Shown here: piece by piece, positions 25,679 to 36,186 of the stretch
Numbering within the stretch: the stretch's first letter is position 1
Layout of the letters: each line of letters starts with the position of its first letter
Assembly (NCBI RefSeq): GCF_000813125.1
Contig: NZ_BASE01000072.1
Span: 1 to 64,000, forward strand
Reading direction: 5' to 3'
Length of the DNA stretch: 64,000 nucleotides
Source: Mesobacillus selenatarsenatis SF-1
GTDB lineage: Bacteria; Bacillota; Bacilli; Bacillales; Cytobacillaceae
Made by a program: the position numbers and the translations under genes
Notes under the pieces: model-generated
The model's database searches: none
What the model was told of the DNA's origin: nothing
Seen by the model: the letters and a program-made list of their open reading frames with translations, nothing else

Positions 25679-25809
25679 GGAAAAAACATGCAATTATCCA
25701 AATCAAAAATCGTCCATTCTTTAAAAAATCTAAATAGTAAGAAAAAGGTTTTTAAATATAACATCTCCCTATATAATAAAAGTATAAGGATAAATGGAGG
25801 GGATGAATT

Positions 25810-26601
25810 GTGGCGATTGAATTTTCAACGAACACTGTAAAATTGAGCATTAATGGACGTGTTGCCGTTCTCGAGTTGAACAGGCCTGAAGCACTGAATG
25901 CCCTTGATGTGGAAATGATTAAGGGAATCACGATGAACCTGAAGGAAATCTGCAAGTCTGATGAGGTTGATATCGTTGTAATTAAAGGAGCTGGGCGGGC
26001 CTTCTCTGCCGGGGGTGATATCAAAACGATGCTTTCCAATACAAATGAAAGCGATTTCTACCATGTGATGGATGATATTCACGATATGATCGTGACTCTG
26101 TACAGCATGCCAAAGGTAACAATCTCAGCGATTACAGGTGCTGCGGCAGGCCTGGGATTCAGCCTTGCGCTTGCGACAGATTACATAATCGCTGAGCCAT
26201 CAAGCAAGATTGCGATGAATTTCATTGGCATCGGCTTGATTCCAGATGGAGGAGGCCACTTCTTCATGGAGGAGCGCCTTGGAGAAACGAAGGCGAAGCA
26301 ACTGATCTGGGAAGGCAAGACGCTTTCTGCCAATGAAGCCCTGACACTGGGACTTATCGACGAGGTACCAGCGGGAGATTTTGCAGAAGCAATTGAAGGA
26401 AAGCTACAAGAATGGCTGAATAAACCGGTTCAGGCTATGATAAAAACAAAGAAAATCCTAGCTGAGAAAAACAGGCCTAATCTATTGAAAATTCTTGAAT
26501 TGGAAAAATACGGACAATTTAAGATGCGCCAAACAGAGGACCACCAGGAGGGCATTAATGCTTTCCTTGAAAAGAGGAAGCCGCAATTCAAAGGTAAATA
26601 A
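25810..26601 (+). CDS. yhaR: Enoyl-CoA hydratase/isomerase family protein YhaR
   Basis: A 263-residue crotonase-fold protein. The CoA-binding/oxyanion segments are visible: GAGRAFSAGGDIKTM, ITGAAAGLGFSLALATD and IGLIPDGGGHFFMEERLG. One of the two usual acid residues appears replaced (Asp in LIPDGGG), so the exact reaction is uncertain. The start is GTG 25810 with GGAGGGG upstream. It is monocistronic and ends at a bidirectional terminator shared with the convergent yhzD. The position matches B. subtilis yhaR. Confidence 0.85.
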   Translation: MAIEFSTNTVKLSINGRVAVLELNRPEALNALDVEMIKGITMNLKEICKSDEVDIVVIKGAGRAFSAGGDIKTMLSNTNESDFYHVMDDIHDMIVTLYSMPKVTISAITGAAAGLGFSLALATDYIIAEPSSKIAMNFIGIGLIPDGGGHFFMEERLGETKAKQLIWEGKTLSANEALTLGLIDEVPAGDFAEAIEGKLQEWLNKPVQAMIKTKKILAEKNRPNLLKILELEKYGQFKMRQTEDHQEGINAFLEKRKPQFKGK

Positions 26602-26609
26602 ACAAAAAA

Positions 26610-26637
26610 GCAAAGAGGAGTGACCTCTTTGCTTTTT
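26610..26637. terminator. Bidirectional terminator between yhaR and yhzD
   Basis: AAAAAGCAAAGAGG pairs perfectly with CCTCTTTGCTTTTT; A and T runs on both sides allow it to act in both directions. Confidence 0.9.
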
Positions 26638-26638
26638 C

Positions 26639-26824
26639 TTATGGGTGGAAAAGAACTAATTTTCCTCTAGGTGATGTACAGCGGTGAGTCTTGTCGCTGA
26701 GGTTTTTTTCATCAAGCATTCTTGCCCCGATTTCCTTTGCCTCATCATCATTGCCGGCTTGGAAAGATTCGTCGATCAGTTTTTCCCCATTTGGTTCAAA
26801 GGCTGTTAGTTTGTAAGTATCCAT
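26639..26824 (-). CDS. yhzD: YhzD-like small protein
   Basis: A 61-residue protein of the same length as B. subtilis YhzD. It shows the conserved blocks I remember for that family: KLIDESFQAGNDDEAKEIG and KTHRCTSPRGKLVLFH at the C-terminus. The function is unknown. I chose ATG 26824 over the GTG just before it; a GGGGAAG sequence lies upstream. The stop codon directly abuts the shared terminator with yhaR. Confidence 0.8.
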   Translation of the reverse strand: MDTYKLTAFEPNGEKLIDESFQAGNDDEAKEIGARMLDEKNLSDKTHRCTSPRGKLVLFHP

Positions 26825-26874
26825 CACAACTTCCCCTTTTTATAAAGATTAATAAGTAAATAATTAACTTCGAG

Positions 26875-27293
26875 AACTGTCCAGCTTCAGCGCCTAGCCC
26901 TTCGAGTCGTTTGTCTAGCTGCGGCTCCTAACTCCTCGAGACGCTTCGTCCTGCCAATGAAGTCAAAGAGCGACTTCACTGTCAGGCCCTCCAGCGCTTG
27001 TCGGAGTTGGGAAGTCGCCTCCGCTTTTCGAATTGTCTAGTGTCGCCTCCTAGAAACTCCGAAACTTCAACTCCGCCGGCAGAAGCAAAAAGCGCTTCTT
27101 TGTCGGAGTCTCCAGTTTCTGCGTTTCTGAGCAGTCGGCTACACTTTTCGATTTCGGTCCGCCCAATGAAGTCAAAGAGCGACTTCACCGGTCGGCCCTC
27201 TGAGGCACAGGACGTGCATACCCGCCAGCCACACGGTGTGGCGTTTTAGGCGGGCAGAGCTTGTCAGGGCTAACCAAGGCGCTTCCGCTTTTC
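26875..27293 (+). repeat. Composite palindromic elements (copy 5)
   Basis: About 420 bases of nested repeats. Partial and full pieces of the palindromic family surround a second unit, CTCCTAGAAACTCCGAAAC ... CCAGTTTCTGCGTTTCTG (about 27046-27133). That unit has its own central hairpin around AAGCGCTT. The same composite recurs at 59211-59450. The array ends with GGGGCT-like and CAAGGCGCTTCCGC arms. It fills most of the gap between yhzD and yhaQ; the last 130 bases hold the yhaQ promoter and RBS. Confidence 0.85.
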
Positions 27294-27426
27294 TTGTAAA
27301 ATTCAGACTGTTACTATTATTTTTGCATAACTTTTTTAAATATGCAAAATAAAAAATATATTTAAAATATGAAACTATTTCCCTATAAAATTCGTAGTAA
27401 TTTATTGGAAAAGGAGGAGAATGTAT

Positions 27427-28326
27427 ATGGTCTTACAACTTGAACGAGTTACAAAAAGATTCGGCAATTTCACAGCAGTGAATCAGCTTTCACTCAATAT
27501 ACCAGAAAAAGAAATGTTCGGATTCCTTGGTGCAAATGGCGCCGGGAAGACAACGACCTTCCGGATGATCCTTGGTCTCCTTGATGTCTCAGATGGAAGG
27601 ATCATGTGGGATGGAAAGCCAATAAATTATGAAACGAGCAGCATCATCGGTTACCTGCCTGAGGAAAGGGGACTTTACCCAAAACTTAAAGTTCGCGAGC
27701 AAATCGTCTATCTTGCAAGGTTAAGAGGAATGCAAAAACAGGCCGCCCTCAAGGAGCTTGATTACTGGCTTAATCGCTTCAAGGTGCCAGAGTATGCGGA
27801 TAAAAAAGTGGAAGAGCTTTCAAAGGGTAACCAGCAAAAAATCCAGTTTATTGCCGCCGTCATACATAAGCCAAGACTGCTAATCCTTGATGAACCTTTC
27901 AGCGGACTTGATCCGGTGAATGTGGAACAATTAAAGGAAGCTGTTATCGAACTCAAAAATGCGGGAACAACAATCGTATTTGCGAGCCACCGAATGGAGC
28001 ATGTGGAAGAAATGTGTGAGCATATTTGCATCATGCACAAGGGAAGTCCAGTAGTACATGGGGCACTGAGAGAAATCAAACGATCTTTTGGTAAAAAGAA
28101 TCTCGTCATCCATGCGGATTTTGATACTTCATTTCTAAAGGAGTATCCTGGCGTGACAAAAGCAAAAATGACGGCAGAGGGAATCCATTTGCAAATCTCG
28201 GGTGAGCAGGTTGCCGAGGACATCATGAAAGATATCGTTGGCAAAGGGTTTATTCGCAAGTTTGTTCTTGAAGAGCCAAGTCTAAATGATATTTTCATTG
28301 AAAAGGTGGGTGATTCATATGAATAA
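27427..28326 (+). CDS. yhaQ: ABC transporter ATP-binding protein YhaQ
   Basis: A 299-residue ATPase of the NatA type: Walker A GANGAGKTTTF, signature LSKGNQQKI, Walker B LLILDEPFSGLD, and a DUF4162-like C-terminal domain. It should energise the YhaP permease; the related NatAB system exports sodium, but the substrate of YhaQP is not known. I chose ATG 27427, nine bases after AAGGAGG, over ATG 27421, which is too close. The 3' end overlaps the yhaP start by eight bases. Confidence 0.88.
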   Translation: MVLQLERVTKRFGNFTAVNQLSLNIPEKEMFGFLGANGAGKTTTFRMILGLLDVSDGRIMWDGKPINYETSSIIGYLPEERGLYPKLKVREQIVYLARLRGMQKQAALKELDYWLNRFKVPEYADKKVEELSKGNQQKIQFIAAVIHKPRLLILDEPFSGLDPVNVEQLKEAVIELKNAGTTIVFASHRMEHVEEMCEHICIMHKGSPVVHGALREIKRSFGKKNLVIHADFDTSFLKEYPGVTKAKMTAEGIHLQISGEQVAEDIMKDIVGKGFIRKFVLEEPSLNDIFIEKVGDSYE

Positions 28327-29572
28327 TTTTTTTATCATCCTAATCCATACATACATGAGCAAGTTGAAAACAAAATCCTTCTTAGTTACAACAATCCTGA
28401 CGGTAGTAATTATGCTAGCGCTCACAAATATGTCCAACATCATCGACTTTTTCAATAAAGGTGAAGAGGCAGATAAGATCGCTGTCATTGACGAGACAGG
28501 CCAACTTTTTGAGCCGCTGAATGAGCAAATGAAGATGATCAACGAAGAACTTGTCCTGGAAAAGTATGATGGAAATGAAGACAGTGCCAGGAAAGCAGTC
28601 GAGGAAGGAAATTATAAAGGATTACTTCAATTAAGCTTGAACGATGAAGAGCTTCCGGCAGCTTCCTACAAAGCGATGAGCATTGCTGATTCTGCTATTC
28701 CTGGAGACCTGCAGGCAGCATTACAGCAGATTAAGACGGCGATGGCATCCACTCAAATCAATATCGCTCCAGATCAATTGGAAAAACTTTATGCTCCAGT
28801 TGAATTCGAGAAATCTGCTCTTGAAGAAGATGCCAAGACGGAAGAGGAACTGAATCAGGCAAGAGGATTGGTTTATGTTCTTCTTTTCATCATTTATTTT
28901 GCGGTCATCATGTACGCCAACATGATCGCTATGGAAGTCGCGACTGAAAAATCTTCAAGAGTAATGGAAATCATGATATCCAGTGTATCCCCTATCAAGC
29001 AAATGTTTGCGAAGATTATTGGAATTGGGCTATTAAGCTTGACTCAGCTCGCCGTTCTCTTGCTTGTCGGGTACTTCTCGGTCAAACAGAATCTCGATAA
29101 TATGGAAGGCGGATTTTTCGAGTTCTTCGGTTTTGGGAATATCGCAGGCAGCACAATAGCATATGCAGTAATTTTCTTCATTTTAGGCTACTTCCTGTAC
29201 GCGACTATGGCTGCCTTCCTTGGCTCACTCGTCAGCAGGATTGAAGATGTCCAGCAAATGATTACACCAATGACGATGCTTGTTGTCGCTGGTTTCATGA
29301 TGGCGATGTTCGGGCTTGGTCAGCCAGAAGCGCCATTTGTAAAATATACATCCTTTATTCCGTTTTTCTCTCCGATGTTGATGTTCCTGCGTGTAGGAAT
29401 GCTGAACATTCCTTTCTGGGAAATCGCCTTATCAATCGGGATCCTTGTTGCTACAATTGCCTTCTTGGCTATATTTGGTGCCAGAGTCTACCGAGGTGGA
29501 GTCCTGATGTACGGAAAGTCTAATTCATTCAAGGATATCAAGAAAGCACTGCAGTTAACGAAAAAAGAGTAA
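28319..29572 (+). CDS. yhaP: ABC-2 type transporter permease YhaP
   Basis: A 417-residue membrane protein with one N-terminal helix (SFLVTTILTVVIMLALTNM), a soluble outer domain of about 150 residues, and five or six C-terminal helices. This is the NatB/ABC-2 layout. The conserved MEVATEKSSRVMEIMISSVSP cytoplasmic loop is present. ATG 28319 lies inside the end of yhaQ after AAGGTGGGTGA, so the two are coupled. The substrate is unknown. B. subtilis has the same yhaQ-yhaP pair. Confidence 0.88.
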   Translation: MNNFFIILIHTYMSKLKTKSFLVTTILTVVIMLALTNMSNIIDFFNKGEEADKIAVIDETGQLFEPLNEQMKMINEELVLEKYDGNEDSARKAVEEGNYKGLLQLSLNDEELPAASYKAMSIADSAIPGDLQAALQQIKTAMASTQINIAPDQLEKLYAPVEFEKSALEEDAKTEEELNQARGLVYVLLFIIYFAVIMYANMIAMEVATEKSSRVMEIMISSVSPIKQMFAKIIGIGLLSLTQLAVLLLVGYFSVKQNLDNMEGGFFEFFGFGNIAGSTIAYAVIFFILGYFLYATMAAFLGSLVSRIEDVQQMITPMTMLVVAGFMMAMFGLGQPEAPFVKYTSFIPFFSPMLMFLRVGMLNIPFWEIALSIGILVATIAFLAIFGARVYRGGVLMYGKSNSFKDIKKALQLTKKE

Positions 29573-29577
29573 TGGTT

Positions 29578-29608
29578 AAAAGCCGCAATCCTCGGATTGC
29601 GGTTTTTT
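29578..29608 (+). terminator. Terminator after yhaP
   Basis: AAAGCCGCAATCC and GGATTGCGGTTTT form a strong stem around a TC loop with a T-run, right after the yhaP stop. Confidence 0.9.
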
Positions 29609-29784
29609 ACAGGGATTTCGGTAAGTTTAGTGGAATATTTATAAATGATTACCTTGCATGTGCCCGAGATAGAGCAAAGAAGCAGGATTACGTTCACATA
29701 AAAAGCAAACATGTACCCGAGATGGAATGTCACCCAGAATTTCAGTCTCAAAGATTACTATTCAATAGAAGGAGCGTGTTTAGG

Positions 29785-30480
29785 TTGCGCCAGATTATTG
29801 CGATGGGCGGCGGGGGTTTTTCAATGGAACCGGAGAATCCGCTGTTGGATTTATATATCCTTGGGCAATCGGAAAAGCAGAGACCCAAGGTTTGCTTTGT
29901 GCCGACTGCCAGCGGGGATGCTGACAACTATATTACGAGATTCTATAAAGCTTTTGAAAGTCATGATTGCATCTCTTCACACCTTTCGTTATTCTGTCCG
30001 CCGACAAGGGACCTGGAAGCCTATGTTATGGATAAGGATATTATTTATGTAGGCGGAGGCAATACAAAGAACCTGATGGCTCTTTGGAAGGAATGGGGAC
30101 TGGATATTATTCTGAGAAAAGCCTGGCAGCAGGGCAAGATCATGGCTGGAGTAAGCGCAGGCTCAATCTGTTGGTTTGAGGAAGGTGTAACAGATTCTTA
30201 TGGCAGCGGACTTGAATCGCTGAAAACACTCGGGTTCCTAAAAGGCAGCAACTGTCCGCATTATGATGGCGAAGAGGATCGGCGTCCTGCTTATAAGAAA
30301 TTTATTGGTTCAGGCAGGATTTCAGGCGGATTTGCCGCTGATGATGGAGCTGCATTGCACTATATCGATGAGGAATTAGTTAAGGCATTAAGCTCAAGAC
30401 CCAAAGCAAAAGCTTATCATGTCTGCAAGACAGAAGGAAAAGTTCGGGAAACAGTGGTAGAAACCATGTATCTCGGATAA
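29785..30480 (+). CDS. Peptidase E (S51 family), YgaJ-like
   Basis: A 231-residue serine peptidase-like protein of the S51 family. It starts with RQIIAMGGGGFSMEPENP, has YVGGGNTKNLMALW, and carries the nucleophile motif GVSAGSICWFE (Ser in GxSAG). Family members cleave aspartyl dipeptides or related substrates. The most likely start is TTG 29785, with AAGGAG 11 bases upstream. The open frame extends far upstream through the yhaP terminator, but that extension is not coding. It is most like B. subtilis YgaJ; it has no obvious link to its neighbours. Confidence 0.85.
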   Translation: MRQIIAMGGGGFSMEPENPLLDLYILGQSEKQRPKVCFVPTASGDADNYITRFYKAFESHDCISSHLSLFCPPTRDLEAYVMDKDIIYVGGGNTKNLMALWKEWGLDIILRKAWQQGKIMAGVSAGSICWFEEGVTDSYGSGLESLKTLGFLKGSNCPHYDGEEDRRPAYKKFIGSGRISGGFAADDGAALHYIDEELVKALSSRPKAKAYHVCKTEGKVRETVVETMYLG

Positions 30481-30487
30481 AGTGGAA

Positions 30488-30520
30488 CTGCAGTTCAGAT
30501 GAGAACTGCAGATTTTTTTG
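30488..30520 (+). terminator. Terminator after the peptidase E gene
   Basis: CTGCAGTTC pairs perfectly with GAACTGCAG around AGATGA, followed by seven T residues. Confidence 0.9.
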
Positions 30521-30596
30521 ATTAGATGACAGAACGTGCATTCGTATTTTGAACATGTTAAAATAAAAGAAAATAGGGCGGGAAAGGAATAACCAA

Positions 30597-31820
30597 ATGA
30601 AACAGGTGAAATTTTTACATACTGCCGACCTTCATCTTGATAGTCCGATGGTTGGCCTGAGGCATCTGCCAAAAGCAATTTTTAACAGGTTGCAGGAGAG
30701 TACTTTTACAGCCTTGAAAAATCTCACGGATGCTGCGATCAAACATGAAGTTGATTTTGTCGTCATTGCAGGTGATCTATACGATGCTGAGGACAGGAGC
30801 ATACGGGCTCAGGCCTTTCTTCGCAATGAAATGGGGAGGCTCGCTGACAAAGGCATTAAGGTATATGGTATTCACGGAAACCATGACTATCTTGGCGCAA
30901 AAACTGTGACGATTGATTTTCCGGATAATGTTCACATTTTCTCAGATCAGGTGGAAAAGGCTAATTTTAGGAAACATGATGGCACTCTTGTCCATTTGTA
31001 CGGTTTCAGCTATCCTGAGCGGCATGTAATGGAGCGATGGATTGAGAAGTATAAAAAGATTGAAGGTGCGGATTTTCACGTTGGTTTGCTTCATGGCCAT
31101 TTTGAGGGAGTGAGTGATCATGGGAAATACGCGCCTTTCAGGTTATCTGAGCTTATTGATAAAGACTATGATTATTGGGCACTTGGCCACATTCATAAGA
31201 GGGAGTTTTTATCACAGCAGCCATATGTTGCCTATCCTGGCAATCCCCAGGGACGAAACAGGAAGGAACTCGGCGAGAAAGGAGCGTATATTGTTAAGTT
31301 GACAGAAGCGGGATCTGAGGTTTCATTTATTGAAACAGCTGATGTGATATGGGATGAAACAGTTATTGACGCGAAGGATTCGTTAAGCTTCAATGCGACT
31401 TATGAAAAATGCCTGGCCGTCATTGATGGGAAAAGAAGGGAAGGAAAAGGGGTCCTGCTGGATATCCGGATTGACAACCTGGATTCGGGTCAGACAGATG
31501 TGATTGAAAAAGTAGCCAGTGGTGAACTCCTTGAACTTCTGCAGGAAGCTGAAAAGGATGAGGAGTCTTTTGTCTGGGTGCACAGGCTCAAATTTACTGA
31601 AAATATTGCTGTCGACCGAGCTGAATTGATTAAGCAAAGCGATTTTTATGAGGAGTTATTCAATTCTATTGAGCAATACGATGATATAAAAGACTCACTG
31701 TCTCCATTATTCCAGCACAGCCAGGCTAGAAGGCATTTAGGGCTGCTGTCGGAAAGTGAAAAAGAACAGCTGGCTGAGGATGCCGAAAGGATTCTGCTTC
31801 AGCTGCTGCTGAAAAATTAA
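30597..31820 (+). CDS. yhaO: DNA repair exonuclease YhaO (SbcD/Mre11-like)
   Basis: A 407-residue calcineurin-type metallophosphoesterase. The metal-binding motifs are HTADLHLDS at the N-terminus, VIAGDLYDAED, YGIHGNHDYLG and, later, LLHGHFEG and WALGHIHKRE. It probably forms an Mre11-like nuclease complex with YhaN, the next gene. AAAGGAA lies nine bases before the ATG. The stop overlaps the first possible start of yhaN, so the two are translationally coupled. Confidence 0.9.
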   Translation: MKQVKFLHTADLHLDSPMVGLRHLPKAIFNRLQESTFTALKNLTDAAIKHEVDFVVIAGDLYDAEDRSIRAQAFLRNEMGRLADKGIKVYGIHGNHDYLGAKTVTIDFPDNVHIFSDQVEKANFRKHDGTLVHLYGFSYPERHVMERWIEKYKKIEGADFHVGLLHGHFEGVSDHGKYAPFRLSELIDKDYDYWALGHIHKREFLSQQPYVAYPGNPQGRNRKELGEKGAYIVKLTEAGSEVSFIETADVIWDETVIDAKDSLSFNATYEKCLAVIDGKRREGKGVLLDIRIDNLDSGQTDVIEKVASGELLELLQEAEKDEESFVWVHRLKFTENIAVDRAELIKQSDFYEELFNSIEQYDDIKDSLSPLFQHSQARRHLGLLSESEKEQLAEDAERILLQLLLKN

Positions 31821-31837
31821 TGAAAGGAGGCAGCATG

Positions 31838-34834
31838 ATGAAACTCATTGAACTGCATGTATACGGTTATGGCAAGCTCGAGAATTATGTGATTGGCTCC
31901 GTAGGTCAATTGCAGATTTTCTATGGCGAAAACGAAGCTGGGAAGTCGACCATCATGTCATTCATCCACAGTATTCTGTTCGGCTTTCCGGCTAAGCAAA
32001 GTGCAGAAATCCGCTATGAGCCAAAGGATAATTCAAAGTATGGCGGCAAAATAAAAGCTTTTTTTCCTGACAGTGGAGTGGCTGTCATTGAGAGAGTGAA
32101 AGGCAAGTCCACCGGTGATGTGACTGTATCTCTTGAGGACGGGACGATTGGCGGAGAAGAGTTACTTAAGAATCTCTTGAAAAGAATGGATAAAAGCATT
32201 TTCCAGTCTATTTATTCGTTCAACGTCCATGGGTTGCAAAATATCCATGCAATGAAGGGAGAAGAGCTTGGCAGGTACTTGTTCTCTGCCGGAACGCTTG
32301 GGACAGATAAGCTCTTTAATACGGAGAGTTTCCTGACAAAGGAAATGGAGCAGCGTTTCAAGCCAAGTGGGAAGAGGCCGTTATTGAATGAGAAATTGAA
32401 AGAGTTGAAGGAAGTCCAAACCTCATTGAAAATTGCAGAACAGCAGAACGAAAAATATTCGGAGCTGATGAGTACGAAAGATGGATTGAGCAAGAAAATT
32501 GCTCAGTTACAGAACGAAATTGCAATGCTGGAGCAAAAAGGGTTTAAGCTTCGTGAGTACAAGCGAAATGAAAAGCTTGTCATAGAAGCCGCAACGATAG
32601 AGAGCAAAATCCGTGAGCATGATCCGGGATTTTTTCCGGAAGATGGTCTGAACCTTTTTGAGAAATTGGACGAGCAGCTTAAAGTAATACAGGGAAGATT
32701 ATTAAGGTTAAAAGAAAAGAAGGAACACCTCCTGAAAGAATTGGAGAAAAGCAGGCCAAATTCCGAATTGCTCGGTATGGAAACAGAAATTGAAGCCAGA
32801 ATTGAGAATCTGCCTTTATATGACCAACTGAAGCAGGAAAAGAGACTTCTTGAATCCAAACTGGTGGAAATAACAGAAGAAATAAGTCAGCTAAATGACA
32901 AGCTTCATACAGACTTCAATGAAGAAAATATCCACGAAATCAACACAAGTATTTTTATTAAGGAAGAGGCCGAAAACATCCAGCAGACAGAGCAAAGATT
33001 AAAGGATAAAAAGCTGGAGTTGGAGGCTGACTTTGAAGAGGAGAAAAAGGCACTAGCAGAACTAGAGGCAAGGGCTGAAGGTGCAAAAGGTGAACTTCTT
33101 GATGAAGGAAAGCGAAATCAATTAGTGAACGAAATGGATCTCCTGGAGAATAAAGATAGAATCCAGTCCGAATTAAAATATGTGGCAGACCAGATTGAAG
33201 CGGCCGAATCCAGGGAAGAAAGTGAAAAAAACAGAAGAAAAAAGCAACAAAAGAAAGAGTATAATCAGCTACTACTTCTAGGAGGTATTTTTCTCATTGT
33301 CTTTCTTTGGGGAATCACAAATGGCACATGGTTACTAGCTGGAATCGGGATAGCAGGTTTGGTGTTTTTGTTGGCTGCGCGCTATAAGCCAAATGAGAAA
33401 ATGCTAGTGGAGGACCAAATCCAACCCAAGTTGCTGGAGCGGGAAAGAGAGCTAAAAGATGCGTTAGGCAGCCAGCCTGAAGGCAGTGCTTTTACAATCA
33501 AAAATCTGCTTGCCAGGGACGAGGAGGCGAGACTGCGCCATCGTGAACTGCTCATCAAAATCGAGCAGCAGCATGATCGTTTTGAAAAAGTTGTCCAGCA
33601 ATTTGAAGCATGGGAAGCAGATATAGCCGGTATAAAGCGGAAAAGGGCAGAATTACTGAAGCAATTTGGTCTAACGGAAACTGCTGGCACTATCAAAGTG
33701 ATGGATGCCTATCAATTAATCGATACCCAGAAGCAATACTTCCGTGAGAGGAAGAGAATAAGAGAAAGCTTAAAGAAAATAACTGAATCTTTAATGGAAA
33801 TGGAAAATAGCCTGAAAATGCTTGCTGAACGATTTCTTCATAATAGCAATCTTGCTCCGGTGGAGGCAGCTAGTCTGCTGAAGCGGTCATTGCGTGAAGC
33901 AATTGACCAGAAGTCGAGGTATCACGAATTGACCGTGAAACTAGAGGAAGTTGAAGAAGAACATTCATCACTTCAGAAGGAAGAATTAGTGATCAGTCAA
34001 GAAAAGGAAGGGTTACTCGCTCTGGCAAGAGCAGAAGATGAGGATGAATTCAGGCAGAAAGCGAAGGATGCTGCATTGGTGAAAAACTTGAGTGCAAGGC
34101 AGGAGGATATAAATTATCAGCTGCTTGCATCTGGATTGACCGATGAGGATCGAGATAAGATTCTAACAGGAATTTCGCTTGGGGAACAAATAGAGGAAAA
34201 TGAAATGAGGCTAGAAAAGTGCAAGAGGGAGTTAACCACACAGTTTGATGTAATCGCAGATGTAAAGCATAAGATGAAGGTACTTGAAGAAGGCGGCATA
34301 TACAGTGAATTGCTCCATAAATATAAGCAGCTTCAGCATGAGTTTGCGGAAGATGCAAAGGATTGGGCAAAGTTTGCGATTGCCAAGGATTTGCTTTCGA
34401 GGACAATAGACCGTTATAAGGATGAGCGCTTACCGAGAATGCTTGCCAAAGCTGAGAACTTTCTGTCGATTTTGACTGATGGAAGTTATGTGAAAATCAT
34501 TCCTCAACTTTCAGGAAGCGGTTTTCTGATTGAAAGAAATGATCATATGTTATTTGAAGCGAATGAACTAAGCCAGGCAACTACAGAACAAGTCTATGTA
34601 TCCATCAGGCTGGCACTTGCAGCCGGACATTATGACCGTTATCCATTCCCGATTATCATCGATGACAGTTTTGTCAATTTTGATCATAACAGGACTGCCC
34701 GGATTATTAAGCTGCTTAGGGAAATGAGCAACAACAATCAGATTCTCATTTTTACATGCCATCGTCATCTGCTGGACTACTTTACGGAAAATGAAATTCT
34801 CAATCTGCAAGAAAAAAGTACAAATATAGTTTAA
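31838..34834 (+). CDS. yhaN: YhaN, SbcC/Rad50-like AAA ATPase
   Basis: A 998-residue P-loop ATPase of SMC/Rad50 style. The Walker A ([14 protein letters not shown]) is at the N-terminus and the Walker B-like region ([13 protein letters not shown]) at the far C-terminus, with long coiled coils between. Unusually, a hydrophobic hairpin ([15 protein letters not shown] and [17 protein letters not shown]) sits in mid-protein, suggesting membrane association. I chose ATG 31838, seven bases after AAGGAGG. It partners YhaO as in B. subtilis. Confidence 0.9.
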   Translation: MKLIELHVYGYGKLENYVIGSVGQLQIFYGENEAGKSTIMSFIHSILFGFPAKQSAEIRYEPKDNSKYGGKIKAFFPDSGVAVIERVKGKSTGDVTVSLEDGTIGGEELLKNLLKRMDKSIFQSIYSFNVHGLQNIHAMKGEELGRYLFSAGTLGTDKLFNTESFLTKEMEQRFKPSGKRPLLNEKLKELKEVQTSLKIAEQQNEKYSELMSTKDGLSKKIAQLQNEIAMLEQKGFKLREYKRNEKLVIEAATIESKIREHDPGFFPEDGLNLFEKLDEQLKVIQGRLLRLKEKKEHLLKELEKSRPNSELLGMETEIEARIENLPLYDQLKQEKRLLESKLVEITEEISQLNDKLHTDFNEENIHEINTSIFIKEEAENIQQTEQRLKDKKLELEADFEEEKKALAELEARAEGAKGELLDEGKRNQLVNEMDLLENKDRIQSELKYVADQIEAAESREESEKNRRKKQQKKEYNQLLLLGGIFLIVFLWGITNGTWLLAGIGIAGLVFLLAARYKPNEKMLVEDQIQPKLLERERELKDALGSQPEGSAFTIKNLLARDEEARLRHRELLIKIEQQHDRFEKVVQQFEAWEADIAGIKRKRAELLKQFGLTETAGTIKVMDAYQLIDTQKQYFRERKRIRESLKKITESLMEMENSLKMLAERFLHNSNLAPVEAASLLKRSLREAIDQKSRYHELTVKLEEVEEEHSSLQKEELVISQEKEGLLALARAEDEDEFRQKAKDAALVKNLSARQEDINYQLLASGLTDEDRDKILTGISLGEQIEENEMRLEKCKRELTTQFDVIADVKHKMKVLEEGGIYSELLHKYKQLQHEFAEDAKDWAKFAIAKDLLSRTIDRYKDERLPRMLAKAENFLSILTDGSYVKIIPQLSGSGFLIERNDHMLFEANELSQATTEQVYVSIRLALAAGHYDRYPFPIIIDDSFVNFDHNRTARIIKLLREMSNNNQILIFTCHRHLLDYFTENEILNLQEKSTNIV

Positions 34835-34910
34835 AAATGCCATGCTCGTAGAACCTGAGACAATAGACTCTGTATGTTATACTGTTGCAGAGAGGAGAGG
34901 GCGGTTAACT

Positions 34911-35855
34911 ATGAATAAAGGAATTTTGAATCACGAAACAGGGGACCAAGTAGAATTGTTTTTATTGATCAAGCATTCGTCAAAAGGGATTGCCAGTAAT
35001 GGGAAACCGTTTTTGACACTCATCCTTCAGGACCAAAGCGGGGAAATCGAAGCAAAGCTTTGGGATGTTTCCGAGGAAGATGAAAGTACTTACAGTGCTG
35101 AAAGCATTGTGAAAGTCCAGGGAGATATCCAGAATTACCGAGGACGAAACCAGTTGAAGATCAGACAAATCAGGCCAGCTTCGACAGCTGACTCTGTTAA
35201 ACTATCTGATTTTCTTGAGACAGCCCCTGTCAGCCAGGATGAAATGAGCAGCAAGCTCACCCAATACATTTTTGAAATGAAAAACCCTAATATCCAGAGG
35301 GTCACGAGACACCTTTTGAAAAAGCATATGAATGCATTTATGGAATATCCTGCGGCAACAAAGAACCATCACGAATTCGTTTCAGGACTTGCGTATCACG
35401 TTGTCTCTATGTTGGACCTTGCGAAATCAATCGCAACACTTTATCCAAGCCTTGATAAGGATCTTTTGTATGCTGGGGTCATACTCCATGATTTAGGAAA
35501 AGTCTTTGAGCTATCCGGCCCTATTTCAACAACTTACACGGTTGAAGGGAATTTGCTCGGACATATATCCATCATGGTCAATGAAATTGGCAAGGCAGCC
35601 GATGAACTAGGAATCAGCGGCGAGGAAGTAGTCATTCTTCAGCATATGGTATTGTCCCACCACGGGAAAGCGGAGTGGGGAAGCCCGAAACCGCCAATGA
35701 TCAAAGAGGCGGAAATTCTGCATTACATCGATAATCTTGATGCAAAAATGAATATGCTAGACCGCGCGCTTGCCAGGGTTAAGCCAGGCGAGTTCTCTGA
35801 AAGAGTATTTGCGCTTGATAACCGGTCCTTTTACAAGCCTGTATTCCATAAGTAA
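34911..35855 (+). CDS. yhaM: 3'-5' exoribonuclease YhaM
   Basis: A 314-residue protein, the same length as B. subtilis YhaM. It has an OB-fold near the N-terminus ([37 protein letters not shown]) and a C-terminal HD domain ([36 protein letters not shown]). It degrades RNA, and possibly DNA, from the 3' end with Mn2+. ATG 34911 follows AGAGGAGAGG. Upstream in-frame codons back to 34842 are not likely to be used. It follows yhaN after a 76-base gap. Confidence 0.92.
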   Translation: MNKGILNHETGDQVELFLLIKHSSKGIASNGKPFLTLILQDQSGEIEAKLWDVSEEDESTYSAESIVKVQGDIQNYRGRNQLKIRQIRPASTADSVKLSDFLETAPVSQDEMSSKLTQYIFEMKNPNIQRVTRHLLKKHMNAFMEYPAATKNHHEFVSGLAYHVVSMLDLAKSIATLYPSLDKDLLYAGVILHDLGKVFELSGPISTTYTVEGNLLGHISIMVNEIGKAADELGISGEEVVILQHMVLSHHGKAEWGSPKPPMIKEAEILHYIDNLDAKMNMLDRALARVKPGEFSERVFALDNRSFYKPVFHK

Positions 35856-35867
35856 AAGCAAAAATGG

Positions 35868-35899
35868 CCTCACTCCAATTCTATGGAGGGGGTCTTTTT
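35868..35899 (+). terminator. Probable terminator after yhaM
   Basis: CTCCA and TGGAG arms, extended by GGCC/GGGTC-type pairs with a mismatch, are followed by TTTTTG about 25 bases after the stop. Confidence 0.6.
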
Positions 35900-36003
35900 G
35901 TTTATTATCTTTTGGAGCTCCTAAGGCATATTTAAGATTAAATCTCATATTAATACTGTAAGAGTTCAATTTGGACAACCTTTTAAATGGAGGGTATGAA
36001 AAA

Positions 36004-36186
36004 ATGTCAATTCCAATCTGGGTAATAGCAGTCGCAGCAGGGATCGTATTCAGTGCCTTCATGGCAGTGAAAACAGGGAAAGAAGAACGAAAAGAAGAAA
36101 TGGAAAGCATAGAACGTGAAGGCGAGCTTTATATGAAGCGTCTTGAGCGGGAAAAAGAGCGGCGTGATCATTCGGCGGAAGCATAA
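36004..36186 (+). CDS. yhaL: Sporulation protein YhaL
   Basis: A 60-residue protein with one N-terminal membrane helix (PIWVIAVAAGIVFSAFMAV) followed by a highly charged coiled-coil tail (KTGKEERKEEMESIEREGEL). This matches the YhaL family, a sporulation-linked protein found beside prsA in B. subtilis, as here. I chose ATG 36004, nine bases after GGAGGG; the other upstream ATG is out of frame. A strong terminator follows directly. Confidence 0.85.
   Translation: MSIPIWVIAVAAGIVFSAFMAVKTGKEERKEEMESIEREGELYMKRLEREKERRDHSAEA

Noticed and set aside
25483-25737. A protein of repeated Ser-Ala-Lys blocks, or a CRISPR array, at the 21-bp repeats
   Set aside because: No RBS or plausible start after the hemZ terminator. 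Cores of 9 bp with 12-bp spacers are far too short for CRISPR.
29572-29784. N-terminal extension of peptidase E
   Set aside because: The extension begins in the yhaP terminator hairpin, and the protein family starts at the Met/Leu-Arg-Gln-Ile-Ile-Ala segment.
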